Shown: one piece after another, positions 1-6,830 of the stretch | How positions within the stretch are numbered: position 1 is the stretch's first letter | Layout of the letters: every line of letters begins with the position of its first letter | NCBI GenBank assembly: GCA_964537035.1 | Contig: CAZIAK010000074.1 | Coordinates: forward strand, 1-16,234 | DNA: 16,234 bases | Direction of reading: 5' to 3' | Origin: CAZIAK01 sp964537035 | Lineage (GTDB): Bacteria; Planctomycetota; B15-G4 | Program-made: the position numbers and the translations under genes | Notes under the pieces: model-generated | Seen by the model: only the letters and a program-made list of their open reading frames with translations | What the model was told of the DNA's origin: nothing | Databases searched by the model: none

Positions 1-1
1 C

Positions 2-319
2 GCCGAAGCCGCCGAAGCCGCCGAAGCCGCCGCCGCCGCCGAAGCCGCTGCCGCCGAAGCCGCTGCTGCCGAGGCCGAGGTTCTCGACCTTGAAGAGCTG
101 GAAGAACTCGAAGTGCTCGAGGACTTCGAAGACCTCACCCCCGATACCGCTGCAGCACCCAGCGCTCCGGAGCCTGTGTTGTCCGCGCCACGGCCTGTGA
201 CCACGCAGGGCGTCCGGCCCCTGCCGGTGGGGGGTGTGCCCTTCACCCGGCCCCTGCCCCCGGGCAGGCCGGCACCGACCTACTTGCCACCCCTTCATCC
301 TGGGAGACGTCCGGCATGA
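2..319 (+). CDS. C-terminal end of an Ala/Glu-rich, acidic and Pro-rich protein (5' truncated)
   Basis: The open frame runs in from the left edge with no start inside the window; the stop is TGA at 317-319. The visible 105 residues fall into three low-complexity parts. The first is an Ala/Glu tract made of GCC/GCT/GAA codons (about residues 1-26). The second is a strongly acidic Leu/Glu/Asp helix-like stretch (EVLDLEELEELEVLEDFEDL). The third is a Pro-rich tail ending PLHPGRRPA. No catalytic domain is visible, so this is probably the disordered tail of a larger protein. The stop overlaps the ATG of the next gene as ATGA (316-319), so the two are probably co-transcribed and translationally coupled. 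Function is unknown. The frame itself is supported by the ATGA coupling and by uninterrupted coding from base 2. Confidence 0.7.
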   Translation, partial: AEAAEAAEAAAAAEAAAAEAAAAEAEVLDLEELEELEVLEDFEDLTPDTAAAPSAPEPVLSAPRPVTTQGVRPLPVGGVPFTRPLPPGRPAPTYLPPLHPGRRPA

Positions 320-1356
320 TTCGCGTTGAATGCGCTGCCTGTGGCGCCACGTTTCAGGCCAAGGACGAGCTGGCGGGCCGGCGGGGCAAGTGTCCCCAGT
401 GCAAGGCAGCGATCACCGTGCCCCAGGCTGGCTCTGCTGCCAGCCCCGCGCCTGCCGCTGCCCCCGCTCGCAAGGCTCCCGGCGCCGGATCGTCGTCAAC
501 TCGGGCACCCAAGGGCGGGGCCCGCCGTCGCCACGCTTCTCGCAGCCGCAAGGGCGGCATGGGGCCGGTGGTCGTGGTCGTCGTGGTGGCTGTGCTCATT
601 GCCGGGGGGGCCTTCATGCTCTCTGGCGATTCGGTCGGTGTGCTCGAGCTGCAGCAGGCCATCGAAGCCAAGACCGTGGCCCAGTTCGACAAGGCCATCG
701 CCTTGCTCGAGTCGATCCCTGAGACATCCAACGTCTATGACACGGCTCAGACCGAGCTGATCGACGTGCGTGAGCGCAAGCATGCAGACGATGCCAGGCG
801 CCTCGAGCTCAAGGCTGGCGGGCTCTACGACAACATCAAGAGCGTCGAGAAGAACTACGTGTTGGGCCCCGGGCCTTCGGGCCCCAACTACGCCACCAAC
901 ACGCGCTACCTGCTCAAGCGGGCGGCGGAGTTCGTGCAGAAGTACCCGACCGACTCCCGGGCCAAGGAGATCGAGCTGTTCGCGTTCAAGTACGCGAAGG
1001 TCGCCTCATTGTCGACGCCGCCCACAGAGGCCGATGTCGACGCCGAGCTGCGCTTTCGCTTCCTGGCCCACGACTACCACTCGGCGGTCTCGGCCATCGA
1101 CGAGTTCGCCGGGGGCGAGGGAGCCGACCCGGACGCCGTGCGCCGCCTGCGCGACAAGGTGCAGACGTCGGCACTCGACTACTGGAAGACGCTCAAGGCC
1201 GTGCTCGATTCCACCGGTGCGCTCACCGAGGGTGACGAGAACTGGCAGCAGGTGGCGAACATCTGCCTGCGCTATCTCACCTCCATCGAAAACGTTCCCG
1301 GGGTCACGCCCGCGGTCGATGCCAAGGCGCTCTACGCCCGGGCCCAGGAGGGCTGA
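316..1356 (+). CDS. MJ0042-type zinc-ribbon, single-pass membrane protein
   Basis: The protein has 346 residues. Its N-terminus is a compact zinc ribbon with Cys6-x2-Cys9 and Cys26-x2-Cys29 and the DELAGRRGKCPQC signature of MJ0042-type fingers, which are common in Planctomycetota and Myxococcota. An Ala/Pro/Lys/Arg-rich linker follows (about 37-80), then one hydrophobic segment of mostly Val (about 83-103). The remaining 240 residues are helical and may be repeat-like, with phrases such as AIALLESIPET and KYPTDSRAKEIELFAFKYA that resemble TPR or tetratricopeptide-like helices. The basic linker before the TM suggests the zinc ribbon is cytoplasmic and the helical part is outside. The ATG overlaps the preceding stop (ATGA), and the sulfatase-fold gene follows directly in the same frame, so an operon is likely. 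The MJ0042 ribbon is a clear call; the role of the protein is unknown. Confidence 0.85.
   Translation: MIRVECAACGATFQAKDELAGRRGKCPQCKAAITVPQAGSAASPAPAAAPARKAPGAGSSSTRAPKGGARRRHASRSRKGGMGPVVVVVVVAVLIAGGAFMLSGDSVGVLELQQAIEAKTVAQFDKAIALLESIPETSNVYDTAQTELIDVRERKHADDARRLELKAGGLYDNIKSVEKNYVLGPGPSGPNYATNTRYLLKRAAEFVQKYPTDSRAKEIELFAFKYAKVASLSTPPTEADVDAELRFRFLAHDYHSAVSAIDEFAGGEGADPDAVRRLRDKVQTSALDYWKTLKAVLDSTGALTEGDENWQQVANICLRYLTSIENVPGVTPAVDAKALYARAQEG
1346..1352 (+). promoter_or_regulatory. Shine-Dalgarno AGGAGGG placed for an ACG start at 1360
   Basis: AGGAGGG lies at the end of the preceding gene and is followed by a 7-nt spacer (CTGAGCC) and then ACG at 1360. It is 34 nt from the first standard start codon, GTG 1387, which is too far for it to serve that codon, and no SD-like sequence precedes GTG 1387. 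This site is the main evidence for the earlier start. Confidence 0.55.
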
Positions 1357-1386
1357 GCCACGGACCGTCGTCTGCTCGCCATCGTC

Positions 1387-3774
1387 GTGCTGGCCTTGCT
1401 GCTGGGCGGCGGGGCCTGGGCGCTGCTGAAGCAAGGGCAGGAGGCCCCTTCCCGCCGATCACTGGCTCCCGCCGTCAATCTGGTGCAGCTGTTCGTCGAC
1501 GGTGAGTTCGTCGCCACCACAGAGCACCTGAGCTTCGGTAGCCCCCGGGGGCAGCGTCAGACCGTCGAGGCCGAGCGGCATGATTTCTCTGCTGCGCAGG
1601 GATTCCTCTCCCGGCCATCCGGCGAGCCACCGTTCGCCTGGTTGGTGGGCACGGCGCCGAGCTTCGAGCTCGACGTGCTGGTGCCCACGGAGCGGCGCCT
1701 GAGCCTGCGCCTGCAGGGCTTCGATGATCGCTCGCAGCAGGTGACCGTGCTCTTCAATGACCACGAGCTGGGTCAGGCTGCCCTGCCGGCAGACGGTCGC
1801 TCGACCATGAAGTCCTTCGCCGTGCCTGCGTCGGTGCAGGTGCGAGGCAGCAACACCGTGCAGCTGCAGCTGACCGAGACCCTGACTCGTCGGCTGCTCG
1901 ACGAGCCCGTGGCCCTGCCTTTGTCCGGCGCGATCCTGGGCTGCCATTTCGTGTTGCCCGGTCAGCCAGAGCAGGCACCGGCGCCAGGGCCTGCAGGGCG
2001 GGCCATGGGTGTGCAGAACAGCCAGGCCGCAGACCGCAGCGGTCGCAGGGTGGTGCTGCCTGCGAACGTGTCAGGGCGCCTGGGCCTGGCCCTGCCAGAG
2101 CGTCCGCGCGTGGTCTTGCGCTTCACCGTCGAGTCACTCGACGTCCCGCTCGAGGTCTCCTTGGTGGACGACTCGGGGCAGCGCACAGTGCTGGCGACCC
2201 TCGACGTGCACGACATGGTCCCCCGAGAGATCCGTCGTGATCTCACCGAGTGGGCGGGGCGGGCGGTGCGTCTGGATTTCTGGGCGGGAGAAGGTCGGGG
2301 CCAGGCCGAGCTCTCCACGCTCAGTGTGCTGGTGCCCGAAGAGAGCCTGGATGTCAGCCTGGATGACAGCGAGAGCGCCCCGGCCCAACGGCTCGTGCTG
2401 CCCACCGCTCCGGACGGCGAGCCCTGGTCGTTCCTGGTGGTTGTCCTCGACGCCTTCGCCCGCGATCGCGCGTCGGCGTTCGGTGCCGAGGGCGACAACA
2501 CGCCGATCCTCAAGAAGCTCGTGGCCAGGGGGCTGCAGTGGACCCGCACCACGGCGCCCGCCAGCTATACCCTGTCGTCGGTGGGCGCGCTCCTCACCGG
2601 CCAGCACCCCCTGACCCACGGCGTGCTCGCGGGCACGCGCAGCTCTGGAGTCGAACGCCTGGCCGAGAACGCGCCGCTCATGGCCAGCGCGTTGCGCGAA
2701 GCGGGCTGGCACACCGCCGCCTGGCTGACGAACCCCAACACCTCCGCTCGCCATGGCTTCTCCGCAGGCTTCGATGTGTGGGACGAGCTGCACACCGACC
2801 CGGCGCTCTGGTTGCCAGGTGTCGACGGCCTACAGCTGCCGCCCCGGCTCAGCGCGTTCTTGGACGACGTGGGTGACGAGCCTTTCTTCGCCTACGCCCA
2901 CGTCTTCGAACCCCACGCCCCCTGGGTGGCCAGCGCTGACTTGCAACAGCAAATGGTCTCGCCTTACGACGGCACGGTCTCCGGCGAGCGGGAGTGGATT
3001 GACCGCTACCGCACCAGCGAAGTGTCCATGGACGACGCCGACTGGCAGTACTTGAAGCAGTCGTACGCAGCGCGTTTGGCTGAGGCCGATCGCACACTGG
3101 GCGCGTTGTTGGAGACCCTGGAGGCCTCTGGCCGGGCCGAGCACACCGTGGTGCTGGTCACCTCTGATCACGGCGAGGCCTTGGGCGAACATGGTCTGCT
3201 CGAACACTCCGATCAGGTCTACGGCGAGCAGGTCGACGTGCCGCTCGTGATGGTCGTCCCCGGCAAGTCGCTGTTGTCCTTGGGCGAGCCGGCCACCTTG
3301 ATGGACGTGGCACCCACGGTGCTGGGCCTGGCTGGCCTGGACGCCCCCGCGACCATGGACGGCGCCGACCTGCTCGCAGGTGAGGTCCTCGGCGAGCGGC
3401 CCCAGCTGGCACGGAGTTTCGGGGATCGCCCGCAGCTGTCCTGGACACGCTGGCCCATGCGCGTCGTGGTCAACGTGGCCACTCGTGAGCGGCAGCTGTT
3501 CGACCTCTCTCGAGACCCAGGCGAGCTCGACGATCTGGCGGACCAGCGGCCGGCCACGTTCGCCTGGCTGTATCGCGAGCTGGTCCGTGCAGTGATCGAC
3601 GCCACCGACCGGCGGCCCGCCACCGGGACGTTGGGAGCTCAGGACGAGGAGTTCATCGAGCAGCTGCGCGAGCTGGGCTACACCGGGGTCATCGAAGGCG
3701 CCGACGGTGACAACGGAACAGAAGATGCAGACCCGGCCATCGCCATCTTGCGAGGCTTGTTACAGCGCACCTGA
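1387..3774 (+). CDS. Membrane-anchored sulfatase-fold (alkaline phosphatase superfamily) protein with N-terminal beta domains
   Basis: Coordinates use the first standard start, GTG 1387 (795 residues). The true start is probably ACG 1360, which adds TDRRLLAIV and makes a proper basic-plus-hydrophobic signal anchor. Residues 30-330 look like two beta-sandwich modules, with phrases such as VTVLFNDHELGQ and RAVRLDFWAG; these may bind carbohydrate. The sulfatase-like domain starts near 346. Visible features are Asp355 (VVLDAFARD), the nucleophile region YTLSSVGALLTG (394-405), HVFEPHAPW (505-513) and TSDHGEALGEHG (592-603). The nucleophile position is Thr395, and the Pro and Arg of the C/S-x-P-S-R motif are Ser397 and Val399. 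Formylglycine formation is therefore not expected, and the protein may be a transferase or phosphatase-like member, as with the Thr enzymes LtaS or EptA. The active domain probably lies outside the cytoplasm. Fold confidence is high; substrate is unknown. Confidence 0.85.
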   Translation: MLALLLGGGAWALLKQGQEAPSRRSLAPAVNLVQLFVDGEFVATTEHLSFGSPRGQRQTVEAERHDFSAAQGFLSRPSGEPPFAWLVGTAPSFELDVLVPTERRLSLRLQGFDDRSQQVTVLFNDHELGQAALPADGRSTMKSFAVPASVQVRGSNTVQLQLTETLTRRLLDEPVALPLSGAILGCHFVLPGQPEQAPAPGPAGRAMGVQNSQAADRSGRRVVLPANVSGRLGLALPERPRVVLRFTVESLDVPLEVSLVDDSGQRTVLATLDVHDMVPREIRRDLTEWAGRAVRLDFWAGEGRGQAELSTLSVLVPEESLDVSLDDSESAPAQRLVLPTAPDGEPWSFLVVVLDAFARDRASAFGAEGDNTPILKKLVARGLQWTRTTAPASYTLSSVGALLTGQHPLTHGVLAGTRSSGVERLAENAPLMASALREAGWHTAAWLTNPNTSARHGFSAGFDVWDELHTDPALWLPGVDGLQLPPRLSAFLDDVGDEPFFAYAHVFEPHAPWVASADLQQQMVSPYDGTVSGEREWIDRYRTSEVSMDDADWQYLKQSYAARLAEADRTLGALLETLEASGRAEHTVVLVTSDHGEALGEHGLLEHSDQVYGEQVDVPLVMVVPGKSLLSLGEPATLMDVAPTVLGLAGLDAPATMDGADLLAGEVLGERPQLARSFGDRPQLSWTRWPMRVVVNVATRERQLFDLSRDPGELDDLADQRPATFAWLYRELVRAVIDATDRRPATGTLGAQDEEFIEQLRELGYTGVIEGADGDNGTEDADPAIAILRGLLQRT

Positions 3775-3787
3775 TCGTAGCTCGATC
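3773..3787 (+). terminator. Weak hairpin overlapping the sulfatase-fold stop codon
   Basis: GATCG (3773-3777) and CGATC (3783-3787) can pair around TAGCT, followed by TTGAGATTT, which is only moderately T-rich. The stem is short (5 bp) and overlaps the TGA stop. It sits at the end of the first operon, where a terminator would be expected, but the hairpin alone is not convincing. Confidence 0.2.
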
Positions 3788-3797
3788 TTGAGATTTC

Positions 3798-3818
3798 GGG
3801 GACGCAAAGGGGACGCAA
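3798..3818 (+). repeat. Direct repeat GGGGACGCAA x2, next to a small hairpin
   Basis: GGGGACGCAA occurs at 3798-3807 and again at 3809-3818, a period of 11 bp, or about one helical turn. The second copy runs into a 5-bp stem, ACGCA (3813-3817) with TGCGT (3821-3825) around a 3-nt loop. The repeats lie about 75 bp upstream of the candidate promoter of the ECF-like gene, so an activator or repressor site is possible. That role is inference from position and spacing. Confidence 0.5.
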
Positions 3819-3892
3819 TCTGCGTGCCGAAGGCGCCGGTCTTCTTGCCGCGCCGCGACTTCAGTGAGCGCCAAGCCGGCCCCTGAATCCCG

Positions 3893-3901
3893 TGCTAGAC
3901 T
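3893..3901 (+). promoter_or_regulatory. Candidate extended -10 promoter (TGCTAGACT) of the ECF-like gene
   Basis: TGC followed by TAGACT fits an extended -10 element. No good -35 is visible 16-18 bp upstream, which extended -10 promoters can tolerate. Transcription would begin near 3908 and leave a leader of about 140 nt before ATG 4046. Similar TGCTANNCT sequences lie upstream of the NagZ-like gene and kdsA. Confidence 0.35.
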
Positions 3902-3979
3902 CCACAGGTCGAGCGAGACGGACACGAACTTCCGGGCAGTTGTTCGGGCCCTCTCCACGACGTGCTGACGCCGACCCGT

Positions 3980-3999
3980 GTGCACATCGGGGTGTGCAC
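3980..3999 (+). repeat. Perfect inverted repeat GTGCACA-N6-TGTGCAC in the leader of the ECF-like gene
   Basis: The 7-bp arms at 3980-3986 and 3993-3999 are perfectly complementary around TCGGGG. The site sits between the candidate promoter and the start codon. It could be an RNA hairpin in the leader or an operator for a dimeric regulator. The repeat is seen directly; the function is inference. Confidence 0.55.
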
Positions 4000-4032
4000 G
4001 AGCCTGACGCCAAGCGCGACCCCAAACCAATT

Positions 4033-4038
4033 GGGAGG
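4033..4038 (+). promoter_or_regulatory. Shine-Dalgarno GGGAGG that fixes the ECF-like start at 4046
   Basis: GGGAGG is followed by a 7-nt spacer and ATG 4046. An in-frame GTG at 3962 would give 28 more residues, but it lacks an SD and would place the 3980-3999 inverted repeat inside the coding region. Confidence 0.65.
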
Positions 4039-4045
4039 TCCGAAG

Positions 4046-4762
4046 ATGGTCACGGCAAACCGGAGTGTCTCCGGCTGGACACTGCAATCACAAGAGAGCC
4101 GCAGAGCGTGGGCACAGCTCCGCCGCTGGCTCGGTTCTCGCCACGAAGAGCTGTTTCACGGGGCGGTGATCCGGCCCGCCCACGACGTGGCCTGTACAGT
4201 GCTCAGAGATCGAGCCGAAGCCTGGGATACCACCCTGGAGACGTTCGACCAGCTGCTGGTCTCCCTGAGCAAGATCGTCATCCCTTCGTTGACCGGTTCG
4301 TGCGGCGAGACCGTGCAGCAGAAACTGGGCCAGCTGGTCATGGAGGCCGAAGTTGAAGGGGAGCCGATTCTCTTTGCCTTCTTGCGGGCGCGGTTGACCG
4401 AAGATGTCCGCCTCGCTGCCACCGCCGCGCTGAGCGCCCGTTCAACGGCCCCGGAGGCCATCTCCGTGGAGCGCTCCGCCGAGCGGGTCGACGCCGAGTC
4501 GTCAGAGGTCGTTCGGGATCCACTGATCGAGGCGGAACGTCACGAGTGCGTCGACAGGGTGCAGGCGGCCATCGGCAGCTTGAAGGGCAAGTTGCGCGTG
4601 GCTCAGCGTTTGTCCATGGACGGGCTGTCCCAGCGTCAGATCGCCGACACCTTGGAGTTGTCCCGGGGGGCAGTGCGCTGGCGCCTTGAGCAGGCCAACC
4701 ACATTCTCAGCGAGAAGCTGGGGCACGCCTACGGCGCAGAGTTCGGCAAGCTCCAGGCCTGA
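4046..4762 (+). CDS. ECF-like sigma / region-4 helix-turn-helix regulator
   Basis: The protein has 238 residues from the ATG with a good SD. The C-terminus carries a sigma region-4-type helix-turn-helix. The sequence MDGLSQRQIADTLELSRG (191-208) continues as AVRWRLEQANHILSEKL, the pattern of sigma-70 region 4.2 and of planctomycete ECF-like factors. The first half (about 10-130) is helical, including FAFLRARLTEDVRLA, and could be a very divergent region 2, but I cannot identify the usual region 2 motifs. A spacer rich in Ser, Ala and Glu (about 131-165) joins the two. The protein probably recognises promoters or binds DNA in the cytoplasm. No anti-sigma gene is next to it: the neighbour 22 bp downstream is convergent. 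The HTH is well supported; whether this is a true sigma factor or a LuxR-like binder is uncertain. Confidence 0.7.
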   Translation: MVTANRSVSGWTLQSQESRRAWAQLRRWLGSRHEELFHGAVIRPAHDVACTVLRDRAEAWDTTLETFDQLLVSLSKIVIPSLTGSCGETVQQKLGQLVMEAEVEGEPILFAFLRARLTEDVRLAATAALSARSTAPEAISVERSAERVDAESSEVVRDPLIEAERHECVDRVQAAIGSLKGKLRVAQRLSMDGLSQRQIADTLELSRGAVRWRLEQANHILSEKLGHAYGAEFGKLQA

Positions 4763-4784
4763 GTCTGTCTGCGCGCGGTCGGGG

Positions 4785-5267
4785 TCAGCTCGACAGCGCG
4801 CGCAGCACCTCGCCCGGCAGCTCGGCGGCGATCACCCGCTCGACGGCCTCAGGGTCGCACAGCTTCTCTGAGAGCCGCTTGTACACCTGCAGATACTGCT
4901 TGTCGTCGTAGGTGGGGCCGACCATGGCGATGACCAGGCGGATGGGCTCGTCGTCGGGTGCCTCCAGGTCGAGACCTGTGCGACTGACGGCAACCGCCAT
5001 GGTCAGGCGTCGCGCTTGCAGTGTGCGCACGTGAGGCATGAACAGGCCGTGGCCCACAAAGGTGGGCGTGCGCCGCTGGCTGTTCAGCAGCTCCTGGCGC
5101 ATCTTCTTGGCGTTCACGATGACGCTGCTCTGCTCCAGCAGCTCGGCCATGTGTTCGATGACCAGATCTCTGCTCGGCTCCGTGGCCTCGCCGCTGGCGT
5201 CGTCTACCAACAGGGCGTCGAGGTCCAGGTCGATGCGCTGCTCGGTCAGGTAGCGGGCGATGTTCAC
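4785..5267 (-). CDS. PTS EIIA-type (PtsN/fructose-like) phosphotransfer protein
   Basis: The protein has 160 residues, which matches a single EIIA type-2 domain. The family signature is GHGLFMPHVRT, with the expected phosphorylatable histidine at His79, followed by a beta-strand (LTMAVAVSRTGLDLEAPDDEPI) and RLVIAMVGP. The C-terminal helices include the phrase LQVYKRLSEKLCDP, typical of EIIA-Ntr-like proteins. The start is GTG 5267, whose GTGA overlaps the stop of the NagZ-like gene, so translation is probably coupled. No EI, HPr, EIIB or EIIC lies nearby, which favours a regulatory role (as for PtsN) over sugar uptake. Pairing with a hexosaminidase hints at a link to cell-wall amino-sugar turnover, but that is inference. 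Confidence 0.8.
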   Translation of the reverse strand: MNIARYLTEQRIDLDLDALLVDDASGEATEPSRDLVIEHMAELLEQSSVIVNAKKMRQELLNSQRRTPTFVGHGLFMPHVRTLQARRLTMAVAVSRTGLDLEAPDDEPIRLVIAMVGPTYDDKQYLQVYKRLSEKLCDPEAVERVIAAELPGEVLRALSS

Positions 5268-6718
5268 GAGCCGTTGCCTACGGGCAGGCGCCCTGGGGCG
5301 TGGGCTCGTCCCAGCAACACGGCGGCGGCGGCGTGGGCAGCGTCGGGTGTGGCCTCGTAGGCCAGCAGCGCCGGGCAGCCCTGGGGCAGGTCGAGCAGCT
5401 CGTAGGGCGACCCGAGCACCACCACCTGGTCGATGCGGCCGTTCTCCACGGCCCAGTGCAACCGGTCCCGGTCTTTCGGCGGCAAGCGAGAGCTGCCCGC
5501 CCAGGCGCGCACGCTGGTGATCACCAGGGCCACGGTGGCTCCGTCGTCGCTCAGGGCCACGCCGCCGGCTTCGAGTGACTCATTGAACGCTGGCACCACC
5601 ATGCCCGAGTCGTCCTTGCCGAAGAGCATCAGGTCGACCCCACGCCCGGGAGGCAGGGGGACCACGGTGTCGCCGCGGTTGGTGAGCGAAGCGGCCGCGA
5701 GGCGAGCGCCCAGGTCGGCGGGGGGGGGCGTGGTACGCAGGGCGTGGCCGCGCACACGACGGCGAGCGGCGGCGATGCGGGCCACCGCACCGTCGAGGAC
5801 CTCGTCCGCAAGGTGATGCCGCTCGTAGGCGTCGCTCAGGGCCAGGGCGCTGGCCAAGGGGTCGGCCGGCATGAGCAGCACGTCGAGCCCGGACTGGAGC
5901 ACGTCGAGACAGGCCACGGGCTCTTTCGCGAAACCACCCATGTCGAGGGCGTCGGTGATCACCAGGCCGTCGTAACCCAGCTGACGACGGAGCAGGTCGA
6001 GGACCAGATTCGGCGAGGCCGTGGCCGGGCGCCCCGCCACGGGGTCGAGGGCCGGGACTTCGAGATGTCCCACCATCAGGCCGCCGATGTTTTCGGCGAT
6101 GAGGGTGCGAAAGGGCATGAGGTCGACGGCTTGCAGCTGCTCGGCCGAGCTGGTGACCCGGGCCAGCTGCTCGTGGCTGTCTTGCACGGTGGATCCGTGA
6201 CCGGGCCAGTGCTTGGCCACGGCGAGCACGCCGCCATCATTCAGGCCCGCCGAGAACGCGGAGCACATGGCGGCCACCCGCTGGGGGTCGTCGCCAAACG
6301 AGCGGGTGGCGATGATCGGGTTGGTGGCGGCGGTGTTCACGTCGGCCACCGGGGCGAAGACCACGTCGATGCCCGCGGCCCGGGCTTCGATGGCCGTGGC
6401 CAGGCCTGCGTCGTAGGCAGCGTGGGGCAGCTGGCAGGCCGACAGGGCCATGGCCGTGGGCAGGGAGCTGAACTCCCGCACCTGCTGTCCGCAGCCCCGT
6501 TCGAGGTCGGAGGACACGAGCAGATCGCCGGGGATGGCCTCGCGCAGGGCGGCGATGAGGTCGGCCACGCCGTCTTGCCCTTCGCCGAACACGATCACGC
6601 CCCCGGGGGGGAAGCGCTCGATCAGCGGCTTGAGCGCCTCGATGCCCGCCTGTCCCCGGCTGGCCCGGAGCGCGGGCCACAAGACCTGGCCGATGCGGAG
6701 GTCGACGTCGCTGGGCAC
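5264..6718 (-). CDS. nagZ: Glycoside hydrolase family 3, NagZ-like beta-N-acetylhexosaminidase
   Basis: The protein has 484 residues. The GH3 barrel (about 8-330) shows KHWPGHGS (169-176) and then the Asp180-Ser181-His182 dyad loop that NagZ enzymes use as general acid/base. The nucleophile motif is VITDALDMGG, with Asp256. RSFGDDP and GHLEVPALDP also match the family. NagZ hydrolyses the GlcNAc-anhydroMurNAc bond in peptidoglycan recycling. No signal peptide is visible, so it is probably cytoplasmic. Unlike the roughly 340-residue E. coli NagZ, it has a C-terminal second domain (about 340-484, ending GRLPV) like two-domain Gram-positive or Bacteroidetes GH3 enzymes. The start is GTG 6718, with no clear SD. 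It is coupled by GTGA to the EIIA gene downstream. The family is certain; the exact substrate is likely but not proven. Confidence 0.85.
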   Translation of the reverse strand: MPSDVDLRIGQVLWPALRASRGQAGIEALKPLIERFPPGGVIVFGEGQDGVADLIAALREAIPGDLLVSSDLERGCGQQVREFSSLPTAMALSACQLPHAAYDAGLATAIEARAAGIDVVFAPVADVNTAATNPIIATRSFGDDPQRVAAMCSAFSAGLNDGGVLAVAKHWPGHGSTVQDSHEQLARVTSSAEQLQAVDLMPFRTLIAENIGGLMVGHLEVPALDPVAGRPATASPNLVLDLLRRQLGYDGLVITDALDMGGFAKEPVACLDVLQSGLDVLLMPADPLASALALSDAYERHHLADEVLDGAVARIAAARRRVRGHALRTTPPPADLGARLAAASLTNRGDTVVPLPPGRGVDLMLFGKDDSGMVVPAFNESLEAGGVALSDDGATVALVITSVRAWAGSSRLPPKDRDRLHWAVENGRIDQVVVLGSPYELLDLPQGCPALLAYEATPDAAHAAAAVLLGRAHAPGRLPVGNGS

Positions 6719-6789
6719 GTGGTTGGGCTCGAGAGAGGCTCGTGGGGAAGTGCTGCGGCGCGCCTGGGCAGGGCGCAGTGCACGGGGTC

Positions 6790-6798
6790 AGGCTAGCA
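6790..6798 (-). promoter_or_regulatory. Candidate extended -10 (TGCTAGCCT) for the NagZ-like/EIIA operon
   Basis: On the minus strand TGC precedes TAGCCT about 72 bp upstream of the GTG start. No convincing -35 is present. It resembles the elements at 3893-3901 and 12035-12043, and the distance to the start is nearly the same as for kdsA. Confidence 0.35.
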
Positions 6799-6830
6799 TC
6801 CCGTTGGTGCGGGTACGCAGTCTGGGGCTC

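Noticed and set aside
2..80. GCC/GAA repeats as a CRISPR or non-coding microsatellite
   Set aside because: There are no spacers, and the repeat is read in frame as an Ala/Glu tract that continues into a coding region ending in an ATGA overlap.
3962..4045. 28-residue N-terminal extension of the ECF-like protein from GTG 3962
   Set aside because: There is no SD at 3962, the extension has no similarity, and ATG 4046 has GGGAGG at proper spacing.
4763..4784. Bidirectional terminator between the ECF-like and EIIA genes
   Set aside because: The 22-bp gap has no stable hairpin or T-run.
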